A stretch of 16,185 nt of DNA, from NCBI GenBank assembly GCA_043818215.1, contig JBDRGC010000294.1, forward strand, positions 1 through 16,185. The letters run 5' to 3'. The position numbers and the translations under genes are program-made. The notes beneath the pieces are model-generated. The model had not been told where the DNA came from and ran no database searches. It saw only the letters and a program-made list of their open reading frames with translations. Positions 5,852 to 12,431 of the stretch are shown here, one piece after another. Positions within the stretch are counted from its first letter, which is position 1. The number at the start of each line of letters is the position of its first letter. This DNA is from JBDRGC01 sp043818215 (GTDB lineage: Bacteria; Chloroflexota; Anaerolineae; Anaerolineales; UBA11858).

Positions 5852-7596
5852 TGAATACAATAATTCGACGCTTCTTCTTTTATGCAATCATCTTGGGGGC
5901 CATTGCGACCCTGGGCTGGCCGCGCACCTCCGGACTGGCGCAGGAAACCGGCACGCTGGGGACGATCTACGGACGCATAATCGACACCCAAGATCAGCCC
6001 GTCCGGGAAGCACACATCCGCTGGCAAATCGATGAGGATGGTGAACCCCTGGCAGAGACAACCACCCAGGATGATGGCACCTTTACACTAGCGTTGCCGG
6101 AGACCTTTGTTTACGGTGATTCTGAATCAGAAATGGGTCAGACTGTGGAACATCTGGGCGACACGCTGATTTTGCATATCGAGCGGCCCCACTTCGAGAG
6201 CGCTGCCATCGAAATAGAAAGCGGGTTTGTGGAGGTCATCAAATCCGGCGGCTCGATCTCACTCTCAGATACCATCCTGATCCGGCGCATCAGCCCGGCT
6301 TTCTGGATTACCACGGCGATCTTTGTTGCCGTGTTAGTGTTGATTGCCACCGGGAAACTACACAACACCCTGGCCGCCCTGCTAGGGACTTCGCTGATCT
6401 ATGCCATCAGCTACCTGGGACGCCCTATTTCTGAAAACCTGTTTATCTTTGATTTCGACGCCTCTCTGGAATACATAGACTGGAATGTGATCTTCTTGAT
6501 CATGGGGATGATGATCGTCATTGCAGTAGTCGAGCGCACCGGAATCTTTCAGTGGCTGGCCTTCATCGCTTACCGCTCTTCCGGGGGGCGGGTGCTGATC
6601 TTGCTGCCGATCTTGATGATCATCACCGGCGTAGCCTCCGCTTTTTTGGATAATGTCACCACCATGCTGCTGATGACCCCCATCACGATCCAGATTGCCA
6701 TATCGATGGGCGTCAACCCCCTGGCCTTCCTGATCCCGGAGGTAATGGCCTCCAACGTGATGGGAATCAGCACCCTGATTGGTACCCCCACCAATATCCT
6801 GATTGGGTCCTACGCCAAACTATCTTTCAATGATTTTCTGGTGAATCTGACCCCGGGTGTGATCCTGGCGATTGTTGGGCTGGTGATCTACTGCAACCTC
6901 ATCTACCGCAAAGAATTGGCCGCCGCCCGGGAGCCTTCTCCATTCTTGATGGAGCAGCTTGCCGAGCGCGGTAAAATTACCGAGCCTGAACACCTCAAAA
7001 AAGCTGGCTGGGTGGGCCTGGGGATGCTAATCTTATTCATGTTCGGCGAGAAAGTTCACCTGCTGCCAGCTGTCACCGCCCTGATTGGAGCAACAGCCCT
7101 GATGGTGTGGATCAAACCTGATATCGAGGAGATGATCGAAGCCGTTGACTGGACCACGCTGGTCTTTTTTATGACCCTCTTCATTACTGTCGGGGCGATC
7201 CAGGAAGTCGGCCTGATCAGTTTTATCGCTGACTTCATCGGCAAACTGGTCGGCGAAAACCTGACCCTGGCGATGCTGGTGGTGGTCTGGTTTAGTGCCG
7301 TGTTGTCCACCGTGGTTGCCAATATCCCCTTCACCGCGGCCATGCTGCCGGTCATTGGGTATCTGAGTGCCACAATCCCCGGCGCACAGACCAAGGTTTT
7401 GTTCTACTGCATCTCTGTCGGTTCAGCAATGGGCGGGAACGGCTCACTGATTGGCGCTTCGGCCAATATGGTGACATCCGGCATTGCCGAGCGGGCCGGA
7501 TACCAGATCAGCTATATGTATTTCTTGAAAAAAGGTTTCCCGGCCCTGTTGATCACTGTAGGGCTGGCGACACTCTGGCTGCTGATCCGATTCTAA
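5851..7596 (+). CDS. Ion-transporter-superfamily permease (ArsB/NhaD/SLC13-like) with exported N-terminal domain
   Basis: A 581-residue protein. Residues 1-30 form a signal peptide (RRFFFYAIILGAIATLG, ending SGLA). Residues 32-145 form a beta-rich domain resembling a carboxypeptidase-regulatory-like fold (IYGRIIDTQDQPV and DDGTFTLALP). From about 150 onward come 10-12 membrane segments in two inverted halves: FLDNVTT (265-271) and GTPTN (311-315) in the first, STVVANIPFT (486-495) and GGNGSLIGASAN (528-539) in the second. These re-entrant-loop signatures are typical of the IT superfamily, which moves anions such as arsenite or dicarboxylates or exchanges Na+/H+. The substrate cannot be read from sequence. 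The ATG overlaps the upstream USP stop by one base, and a second USP gene starts 17 nt after its stop. Confidence 0.88.
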   Translation: MNTIIRRFFFYAIILGAIATLGWPRTSGLAQETGTLGTIYGRIIDTQDQPVREAHIRWQIDEDGEPLAETTTQDDGTFTLALPETFVYGDSESEMGQTVEHLGDTLILHIERPHFESAAIEIESGFVEVIKSGGSISLSDTILIRRISPAFWITTAIFVAVLVLIATGKLHNTLAALLGTSLIYAISYLGRPISENLFIFDFDASLEYIDWNVIFLIMGMMIVIAVVERTGIFQWLAFIAYRSSGGRVLILLPILMIITGVASAFLDNVTTMLLMTPITIQIAISMGVNPLAFLIPEVMASNVMGISTLIGTPTNILIGSYAKLSFNDFLVNLTPGVILAIVGLVIYCNLIYRKELAAAREPSPFLMEQLAERGKITEPEHLKKAGWVGLGMLILFMFGEKVHLLPAVTALIGATALMVWIKPDIEEMIEAVDWTTLVFFMTLFITVGAIQEVGLISFIADFIGKLVGENLTLAMLVVVWFSAVLSTVVANIPFTAAMLPVIGYLSATIPGAQTKVLFYCISVGSAMGGNGSLIGASANMVTSGIAERAGYQISYMYFLKKGFPALLITVGLATLWLLIRF

Positions 7597-7613
7597 CTTT
7601 AGGAGCGAGTTGC

Positions 7614-8087
7614 ATGACTTCGAAAAAAATCCGCCATATCATTTGCGCCGTGCGCGGCGTTCCCAAAAGCCGCGATACGGTGACAAAGGCTATCGACCTG
7701 GCCCTCGAACACAATGCCCGGCTGACTTTCGCCCATGTCTCGGATGCAGAATTCTTGTCCACTACCAGACCATCGATGATTTCCCTGCGCTCTGTCTACA
7801 AGCAGCTTCATGATCTGGGCGAATTCACCATGTCGATCCTGAAAGACAGAGCCGAACGAAGCGGTGTCTCTCAAGCGGACTACATTGTTCGAGAGGGAAA
7901 ACTGCTCAAACAATTACGCCTTATCCTTGCAGAAACCTGCCCAGACGTTTTAGTGATTGGCAAGCCCGTGACCAAAGGCCCAGTTCGTCCGTCCGTAAAA
8001 ACAACAGAGTTCGAGCAGTTTGTGACCGATGTAGAAACACAATTAAATATTCAGGTTGTCATTGTTGAAATCGATGTAATCGATTGA
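7614..8087 (+). CDS. UspA-like protein, second of two flanking the permease
   Basis: A 157-residue USP-fold protein starting at ATG 7614, with AGGAG 8 nt upstream. It has the strand IICAVRGVPKS, the helix TKAIDLALEHNARL, the strand TFAHV, and late segments DVLVIGKP and QVVIVEID. As in the partner at 5411, the canonical G-x2-G-x9-G ATP loop is not recognisable after VIGKP. Similarity to that partner runs along most of the length, so one arose by duplication, yet they are separated by the permease. USP proteins commonly sit beside or are fused to transporters, which suggests a role in gating or sensing for the permease; this is inference. Confidence 0.82.
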   Translation: MTSKKIRHIICAVRGVPKSRDTVTKAIDLALEHNARLTFAHVSDAEFLSTTRPSMISLRSVYKQLHDLGEFTMSILKDRAERSGVSQADYIVREGKLLKQLRLILAETCPDVLVIGKPVTKGPVRPSVKTTEFEQFVTDVETQLNIQVVIVEIDVID

Positions 8088-8097
8088 CCCTGGCTGT

Positions 8098-8400
8098 TCA
8101 TGTTCATCGAATATAGACTTTCAGAAAAAGATTTTGACTCAGCCTGTCATTCCCAAAGGGACAAGTGCGCAGTGCCTGCATAGGTATGCGAAGCAGCTTT
8201 ACCGCTGACACTTGCACCGCATATCATCCCCGTATGGGGACTGCGTTTGGTGCAGTGCAGGTGAGCAATCTCATCCTTGGCGAGAAGGAGATTGCTTCAC
8301 CGAAAAGCGTCGGTTCGCAATACCAACGGGTATCCCTAGACACCGGGACAGGTGTACCCTTGCGGTATGACATCTGGGTAAGCGGAGTCAAAAACATTAT
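8098..8400. other. Gene-free, strongly structured spacer
   Basis: No credible gene lies here; the 86-aa frame at 8165-8425 is a by-product. Many small inverted repeats are stacked: TCCC-AAA-GGGA (8151-8161), TCCCC-GTAT-GGGGA near 8227-8240, GCACCGCA pairing with TGCG...GGTGC, GAGCAATCTC against GAGATTGCTTC (about 8263-8300), ATACC-AACG-GGTAT (8320-8333) and TACC-CTTGC-GGTA (8355-8367). The GAGATTGCTTC words are typical of dispersed repeats in Chloroflexota genomes (recollection). An ncRNA cannot be excluded. Confidence 0.5.
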
Positions 8401-8406
8401 CTTAAG

Positions 8407-8444
8407 AACCTTGCAAGAATTATGAGTCTTTTGCAAGGTTTTTT
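8407..8444 (+). terminator. Intrinsic terminator after the USP-permease-USP operon
   Basis: AACCTTGCAA (8407-8416) pairs perfectly with TTGCAAGGTT (8431-8440) across a 14-nt loop, followed by TTTT. It lies about 320 nt after the last gene of the operon and before the MscS transcription unit. Confidence 0.75.
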
Positions 8445-8459
8445 ATTGGATGCTTTGAT

Positions 8460-8559
8460 TTGGACTTTGGATAAATTCATGCTCGCAGAGCAGGAAAACT
8501 CGCTACTGAACCCCTTTAAATTGTCCTATCCACCGCCATAGCGGTTATCCAAAGTCCAA
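8460..8559. repeat. 15-bp perfect inverted repeat
   Basis: TTGGACTTTGGATAA (8460-8474) and TTATCCAAAGTCCAA (8545-8559) are exact complements 70 bp apart. The right arm runs directly into the promoter-like repeat at 8558. The interior contains no ORF of note. Confidence 0.75.
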
Positions 8560-8584
8560 TAATCATAAAACTCAGGCTATAATT
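8558..8584 (+). promoter_or_regulatory. 27-bp repeated promoter-like sequence, copy 2
   Basis: Identical to 5185-5211 except for one base, ending in TATAAT at 8578-8583. It is followed at once by the CCGCAGA heptamer array and then by the MscS gene 204 bp downstream. Its recurrence ahead of two separate operons supports a role in transcription, though a -35 is not evident. Confidence 0.4.
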
Positions 8585-8585
8585 G

Positions 8586-8641
8586 CCGCAGACCGCAGAC
8601 CGCAGACCGCAGACCGCAGACAACAGACGGCAGATGGCAGA
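8586..8641. repeat. Heptamer tandem array (CCGCAGA)
   Basis: Five perfect CCGCAGA units (8586-8620) are followed by three diverged ones (CAACAGA, CGGCAGA, TGGCAGA). The array starts 2 nt after the promoter-like repeat. It would lie near the 5' end of the MscS transcript. Confidence 0.9.
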
Positions 8642-8733
8642 CTCCCGGAATCGGGCAATTGGAGACTGTGTTTCACATCGCTATGCGTGCCTCCGGCCTT
8701 GCATCCCCGCTGGGAGCAGAGGTTGGTAGACAG

Positions 8734-8761
8734 TCTATCCTCTACCCTCTACCCTCTATTT
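8734..8761. repeat. Heptamer tandem array (TCTACCC)
   Basis: Four 7-bp units: TCTATCC, TCTACCC, TCTACCC, TCTATTT. The array ends 13 nt before the GAAAGG ribosome site of the MscS gene. It has the same period as the neighbouring array at 8586 but an unrelated unit. Confidence 0.75.
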
Positions 8762-8787
8762 TCAGAGCAGATCCGAAAGGTTTATCT

Positions 8788-9606
8788 ATGGACACAAGTG
8801 TGCAGATTTTCGAAGAATGGTTGGTACGTTTTGGGAGTTTTTTACCAAATCTGATCGTTTCGTTACTAGTATTTGTATTGAGCCTGGTCGCAGCCGGGTT
8901 ACTCAGCCGTGTCGTGCGCAGGGCAATGCATCACCGTGAGGCAGATCCTGAACTGACGTTATTGATGGGTCACATTACCCGTTGGAGCATCGTCATTCTG
9001 GGTATTGTCGTCTCTCTGCAACAAATCAATTTCGACGTGACTGCGTTTCTGACCGGCCTGGGTATCTTGGGCTTTACCGTCGGCTTTGCCATCCAGGATG
9101 TAAGCAAGAATTTCGTTGCCGGGACTCTGTTGCTACTCCAGCAACCTTTCGACATCGGCGACGCCATCAAAATCGGCGAATTTTCGGGCAGCGTGATAAC
9201 CATAGACTTGCGCGCCACCGAATTGCGCACTTTCGATGGGAAGAGTGTGCTGATCCCCAATGCGGACGTGTTCACCAGCCCCATCGTGAACTATAGCCGT
9301 GCTAACACTCGCCGCGTTGAGTTAACAGTGGGAGTGTCCTACGATAGTGATTTGGAGTTCGTACGCAAAATGGCAACCGATACTATAATTGGTGTTCCCG
9401 GCATTCTTCAAGAGCCACCCATCAACGTCACCTTTGACAATCTGGGGCCTTCGAGCGTTGATTTCACCGTGTATTACTGGATTGATACGGGGCAAACCAA
9501 TGTACTGGATGCTAAAAGCGCCGGCATTACATCCATCAAGGCGGCCTTCGAGAAGGCTGAGATCGAGATGCCCTATCCCACCCAGGTGGTGCATTTACAA
9601 CAGTAG
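8788..9606 (+). CDS. MscS-family small-conductance mechanosensitive channel
   Basis: A 272-residue membrane protein. Helices lie at about 18-42 and 64-80, followed by the Gly/Ala-rich pore-lining helix (FLTGLGILGFTVGFAIQDV, about 87-105) and the beta-domain signature of MscS: PFDIGDAIKIG, then VLIPNADV and N-Y-S. A C-terminal alpha/beta domain ends in PYPTQVVHL. The family forms heptameric tension-gated channels that release solutes on osmotic downshock. ATG 8788 was chosen over upstream frame starts because GAAAGG lies 7 nt before it and upstream sequence is repeat array. Length is typical for a compact MscS. It may share an osmotic or ion homeostasis role with the upstream permease operon. 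Confidence 0.92.
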   Translation: MDTSVQIFEEWLVRFGSFLPNLIVSLLVFVLSLVAAGLLSRVVRRAMHHREADPELTLLMGHITRWSIVILGIVVSLQQINFDVTAFLTGLGILGFTVGFAIQDVSKNFVAGTLLLLQQPFDIGDAIKIGEFSGSVITIDLRATELRTFDGKSVLIPNADVFTSPIVNYSRANTRRVELTVGVSYDSDLEFVRKMATDTIIGVPGILQEPPINVTFDNLGPSSVDFTVYYWIDTGQTNVLDAKSAGITSIKAAFEKAEIEMPYPTQVVHLQQ

Positions 9607-9785
9607 AGAAAGCCGACTCTGGGATTTTGCGTGGCGAGGCCCCAGGGTAAAAATATAAGTGGTGGTTAGATATACACCAAATCACATAATGCTCTAGCCG
9701 CTGTCCTCGGCGGCGGGGACGCCGCTGGGAGCATCCGTGAAATAGCCCGTCACTTACTTTTTCTACCACTACCAAAATAGAAGCC

Positions 9786-10736
9786 ATGACCAATACCTCA
9801 TCTCAAATAACAGCCCTGATCGTCATCCTGCACAACACCGATCTGCTGCCCGACCTGCTCAAGGCCTGGAGACAGGTCGGTGTTCCCGGTGTTACCATCT
9901 TACCCAGTGCGGGGAGCTTTCAGGCCGAAAATTGGGCTCGCCGTCGCGGGCTGGGGAGCATTCTGAATCTTCTCGATCAGGGCAACAGTCCGCAGCGCAC
10001 ACTGATAAGTCTGATCGATGATCCCGAAATTCTCGAAGTAGCGATTTCAGAAGCTGATCGGGTGGTCAAAGGCTTCGACAGCCCCCGCAGCGGAATCTTG
10101 TGTACTATGCCTGTGGGGCAGGTACTCGGCCTGCAAAAATGGGGACAGGCCAGAAAGGAGGCCACCGAACCCGAAATCGACTCGGATGACGGCAATGCCT
10201 CCAATTTGATGAAATGGTTCGAGGAGGATATCAAAGAGAAATATGGTGAGACCGCCATTCTCGATTGGTCCACCCAAAGGAACACCCCGGTTTCCGAAAT
10301 CATCCAGGTACTCACACTCAAGCCGAGTATCGTTCAAGTGGATACACCGGTGCGCGAGGTTATGGCTGTATTACTCACAAATCCAGGTGTGCCGGTTGCT
10401 TTTGTGATCAACAACGAAGAACGCCTGATGGGAACCATCAACATAGCGACGTTGGCGGAAGCGGTGATGGCTCCCGTGATGCCCGAAGCGTTCATCAGCA
10501 CCCCCGAGGGTTACGAAAAAGCTCTGAAATTTGCAGACACCAACCAGAAGCGGATAGCCGCCGACTTTATGGATGAGTCACTCTACGTTTTCATGGATGA
10601 AACTCTGGAGCAAACCTACCAACGGATGCAAGAGCAACACGTCTCCGGCCTGCCGGTGGTCGATAAAAACTACCGGGTAAAAGGATATGTCACGCTGTTG
10701 GAATTGATGGCGGTGTGTTTTTCGAGTGGAGATTAG
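9786..10736 (+). CDS. PII-like domain fused to a CBS-domain pair
   Basis: A 316-residue soluble protein. Residues 8-118 resemble a PII (GlnB-like) ferredoxin-fold domain: ALIVILHNTDLLPDLLKAW, a G-V-P-G-V-T-I-L strand, and the late D-S-P-R-S-G-I-L-C-T-M-P-V strand. A charged linker follows (about 120-165), then two CBS motifs, about 168-228 and 258-314, each with a D-T/E-T-L-type start and a V-x-G-x-I/V-x-x-x-L-x-E-like end. PII and CBS modules bind adenine nucleotides or SAM-type ligands and act as energy or metabolite sensors (family knowledge). The ligand and target are unknown here. The ribosome site is weak (AGAAG). The stop codon lies inside a GATTAGA array. The gene lies 180 bp after the MscS gene and two genes before mtnA. 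Confidence 0.8.
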   Translation: MTNTSSQITALIVILHNTDLLPDLLKAWRQVGVPGVTILPSAGSFQAENWARRRGLGSILNLLDQGNSPQRTLISLIDDPEILEVAISEADRVVKGFDSPRSGILCTMPVGQVLGLQKWGQARKEATEPEIDSDDGNASNLMKWFEEDIKEKYGETAILDWSTQRNTPVSEIIQVLTLKPSIVQVDTPVREVMAVLLTNPGVPVAFVINNEERLMGTINIATLAEAVMAPVMPEAFISTPEGYEKALKFADTNQKRIAADFMDESLYVFMDETLEQTYQRMQEQHVSGLPVVDKNYRVKGYVTLLELMAVCFSSGD

Positions 10737-10755
10737 AGATTAGAGATTGGAGATT
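10724..10755. repeat. GATTAGA heptamer array, left of the four-helix-bundle gene
   Basis: Units GAGTGGA, GATTAGA, GATTAGA, GATTGGA and a partial GATT. The array includes the TAG stop of the PII-CBS gene and provides the GGAG ribosome site of the next gene. An 18-bp stretch (10731-10748) is the exact reverse complement of 11214-11231, on the other side of the gene. Confidence 0.9.
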
Positions 10756-10757
10756 TT

Positions 10758-11222
10758 ATGATGGCTACTTCTTTGGAAGAGTTGGATGTTTTGAATGCTG
10801 TCGAGGTGATTGCTGACGATATTTGGAAGCAAGTCACAAAATGGAATACATTTGAACGCGATACGGTCGGGGGTCAACTAGCCAGAGCAGTGGATTCGAT
10901 TGGCGCAAACATTGCCGAGTCTTTTGGACGTTATCACTTTGGTGAGAAATTGCGCTTCTTGTATTATGCTCGCGGCAGTCTCTACGAGACCAAGTATTGG
11001 ATAAATCGCTGCTCCGCTCGCGGGCTTTTTCCCGAAACGCAAGCCAAAGATTACGCCACACAGTTAACGACGATCGCACGACAACTCAATTCCTTTGCTA
11101 AAAGCATCAAAACTCAACAACAGCAAAACAAAAAAATCCGTGAAGATAAGGTAGAATACGTCACAGAAAATACAGACTCCCTCTTCAGCAATGAAGACCT
11201 GAAATCACTCTCTAATCTCTAA
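10758..11222 (+). CDS. Four-helix-bundle protein (S23 / 23S rRNA intervening-sequence family)
   Basis: A 154-residue protein. The core matches the four-helix-bundle (IVS-encoded S23-like) family: F-E-R-D-T-x-G-G-Q-L-x-R-A-x-D-S-I-G-A-N-I-A-E-S-F-G-R spans residues 32-58, then a helix with ARGSLYETKYWI (71-82). Members normally end near residue 115-125. Here a polar tail with Q-Q-Q-Q-N-K-K (about 119-154) is added and ends inside the right repeat array. Function of the family is unresolved; relatives include the Avd accessory protein of diversity-generating retroelements, but no reverse transcriptase or template repeat is seen here. The start is ATG 10758 or 10761; GGAG at 10749-10752 favours the second. 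The gene is bracketed by inverted heptamer arrays, so it may have arrived as a unit. Confidence 0.88.
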   Translation: MMATSLEELDVLNAVEVIADDIWKQVTKWNTFERDTVGGQLARAVDSIGANIAESFGRYHFGEKLRFLYYARGSLYETKYWINRCSARGLFPETQAKDYATQLTTIARQLNSFAKSIKTQQQQNKKIREDKVEYVTENTDSLFSNEDLKSLSNL

Positions 11223-11238
11223 TCTCTAATCTCCAATC
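11211..11238. repeat. TCTAATC heptamer array, right of the four-helix-bundle gene
   Basis: Units TCTAATC three times, then TCCAATC. This is the complement of the left array's GATTAGA/GATTGGA units. The TAA stop of the four-helix-bundle gene (11220-11222) is part of the array. The variant unit is at the 3' end in both arrays, so the pair is not a simple end-to-end mirror. Confidence 0.9.
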
Positions 11239-11252
11239 ATCAAGGATCACCC

Positions 11253-12359
11253 ATGCGCACCCTCGAATGGAACTACTCAACCAACCAATTCCAAATGATC
11301 GACCAACGACTGCTTCCGAGCAAATTCGAGGTAGCCGTTTACGATGACTACCGCCAAGTCGCTCAAGCCATCACTGACATGGTGGTACGCGGCGCGCCCG
11401 CCATTGGGGCCGCAGCAGCCTTCGGGTTGGCTCTGGCAGCCCAGCAATCGACAGCCAAAGACATCGCCATCCTGCGTGCTGACCTGCAATCCGCGGCTGA
11501 CTACCTGAAGCAGGCCCGCCCCACCGCCATCAACCTGGCCTGGGCGGTTGATCGAGTATTGAGCACTGCCCTCACCCCGGCCCTCTCCCTGTGGGAGAGG
11601 GAGCGACTCCCCTCTCCCACAGGGAGAGGGGCTGGGGGTGAGGGGGCTGTGGATGATCTGCGTTCAGCTGTCCTCGCCGAAGCCCAACTCATTGCCGATG
11701 AGGATGTCGAGATCAACAAACGCATGTCTGCTCATGGCGCAGAACTCATCGACGACGGCGACACCATCATCCATCACTGCAACACCGGCGCGCTGGCTAC
11801 CGTCGATTGGGGCACTGCCCTGGGCGTTATCCGCACGGCTCACGAGCAGGGCAAACGCGTCCACGTGCTGGTTGATGAGACCCGCCCCCGTTTGCAAGGC
11901 GCACGATTGACCGCCTGGGAATTGACACAGTACGGCATCCCCTTCGACATTATCAGCGACAACGCTGCGGGCTACTTCCTGCGCAGCGGACAGGTGCAAA
12001 AAGTTTTCTTCGGGGCCGACCGGGTGGCCGCTAACGGCGATGTGGCCAACAAAATCGGCACTTACATGCTGGCCCTGGCGGCCCACGACAACGGCGTACC
12101 GCGCTACTCGGTGGTGCCCACTTCCACGGTGGATTTGTCGCTGGCCTCCGGGGACGAGATTCCCATCGAAGAACGCGATTCCGCCGAAGTCCTCGGTCTG
12201 ACCTTCCAGGGACTGCCAGCCCACCCTGAGGGTGCTTCCGCCCGTAACCCAGCCTTCGATGTCACCTCGCATCGCCTCATTACGGGTATCGTCACCGAGA
12301 ATGGGGTGGTGTATCCGCCATTTACAAGCAATCTGCGGAAAGCAGTAAACGGTAAGTGA
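11253..12359 (+). CDS. mtnA: S-methyl-5-thioribose-1-phosphate isomerase
   Basis: A 368-residue enzyme that converts 5-methylthioribose-1-phosphate to 5-methylthioribulose-1-phosphate in methionine salvage. Seen: MVVRGAPAIGAAAAFGLALA near residues 42-62, the CNTGALAT loop with Cys176, and GADRVAANGDVANKIGTY with Asp256. The 80-residue Cys-Asp spacing equals that of the known catalytic pair in this family. Family members are usually about 340-350 residues. The excess is explained by a 77-bp palindrome at codons 106-131, which adds a Pro/Gly/Arg/Glu-rich segment between two conserved helices. ATG 11253 has AAGGA 6 nt upstream. It is followed by adenosine kinase and ahcY, making a SAM by-product recycling cluster. 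Confidence 0.93.
   Translation: MRTLEWNYSTNQFQMIDQRLLPSKFEVAVYDDYRQVAQAITDMVVRGAPAIGAAAAFGLALAAQQSTAKDIAILRADLQSAADYLKQARPTAINLAWAVDRVLSTALTPALSLWERERLPSPTGRGAGGEGAVDDLRSAVLAEAQLIADEDVEINKRMSAHGAELIDDGDTIIHHCNTGALATVDWGTALGVIRTAHEQGKRVHVLVDETRPRLQGARLTAWELTQYGIPFDIISDNAAGYFLRSGQVQKVFFGADRVAANGDVANKIGTYMLALAAHDNGVPRYSVVPTSTVDLSLASGDEIPIEERDSAEVLGLTFQGLPAHPEGASARNPAFDVTSHRLITGIVTENGVVYPPFTSNLRKAVNGK
11569..11645. repeat. Palindromic element inserted in frame inside mtnA
   Basis: The left arm (11569-11601, CCCTCACCCC...GGGAGAGGG) and right arm (11609-11645, CCCCTCTCCC...GGGGGTGAGGG) are near-perfect complements, each with a further small internal palindrome (CTCCCTGTGGGAG). The insertion encodes about 26 residues including LTPALSLWERE and PSPTGRGAGGEG, a peptide pattern that recurs in many bacterial genomes where this palindrome lies between genes (recollection). 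It keeps the reading frame and falls between the conserved WAVDR helix and the EAQ...DEDVEINKR helix. Confidence 0.9.
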
Positions 12360-12360
12360 G

Positions 12361-12390
12361 CAAGTGGCAAGTGTGCAAGTGGCAAGTGTG
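12361..12390. repeat. Two direct copies of a 15-bp unit after mtnA
   Basis: CAAGTGGCAAGTGTG occurs twice in tandem directly after the mtnA stop (12357-12359); the unit reads as a 7-mer (CAAGTGG) plus an 8-mer (CAAGTGTG). A looser run of GAACTAAC, GAACTAAC and GGACTAATC continues to the adoK start at 12432. No Shine-Dalgarno is obvious before adoK. Confidence 0.85.
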
Positions 12391-12431
12391 CAACCCACGA
12401 ACTAACCAATGAACTAACGGACTAATCAACC

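Noticed and set aside
8659..8787. N-terminal extension of the MscS protein
   Set aside because: It crosses the TCTACCC array and lacks a ribosome site; ATG 8788 has GAAAGG at good spacing and starts just before the first membrane helix.
10758..11222. Diversity-generating retroelement with an Avd accessory protein
   Set aside because: The four-helix-bundle protein is related to Avd, but no reverse transcriptase, template repeat or variable repeat is in the window.
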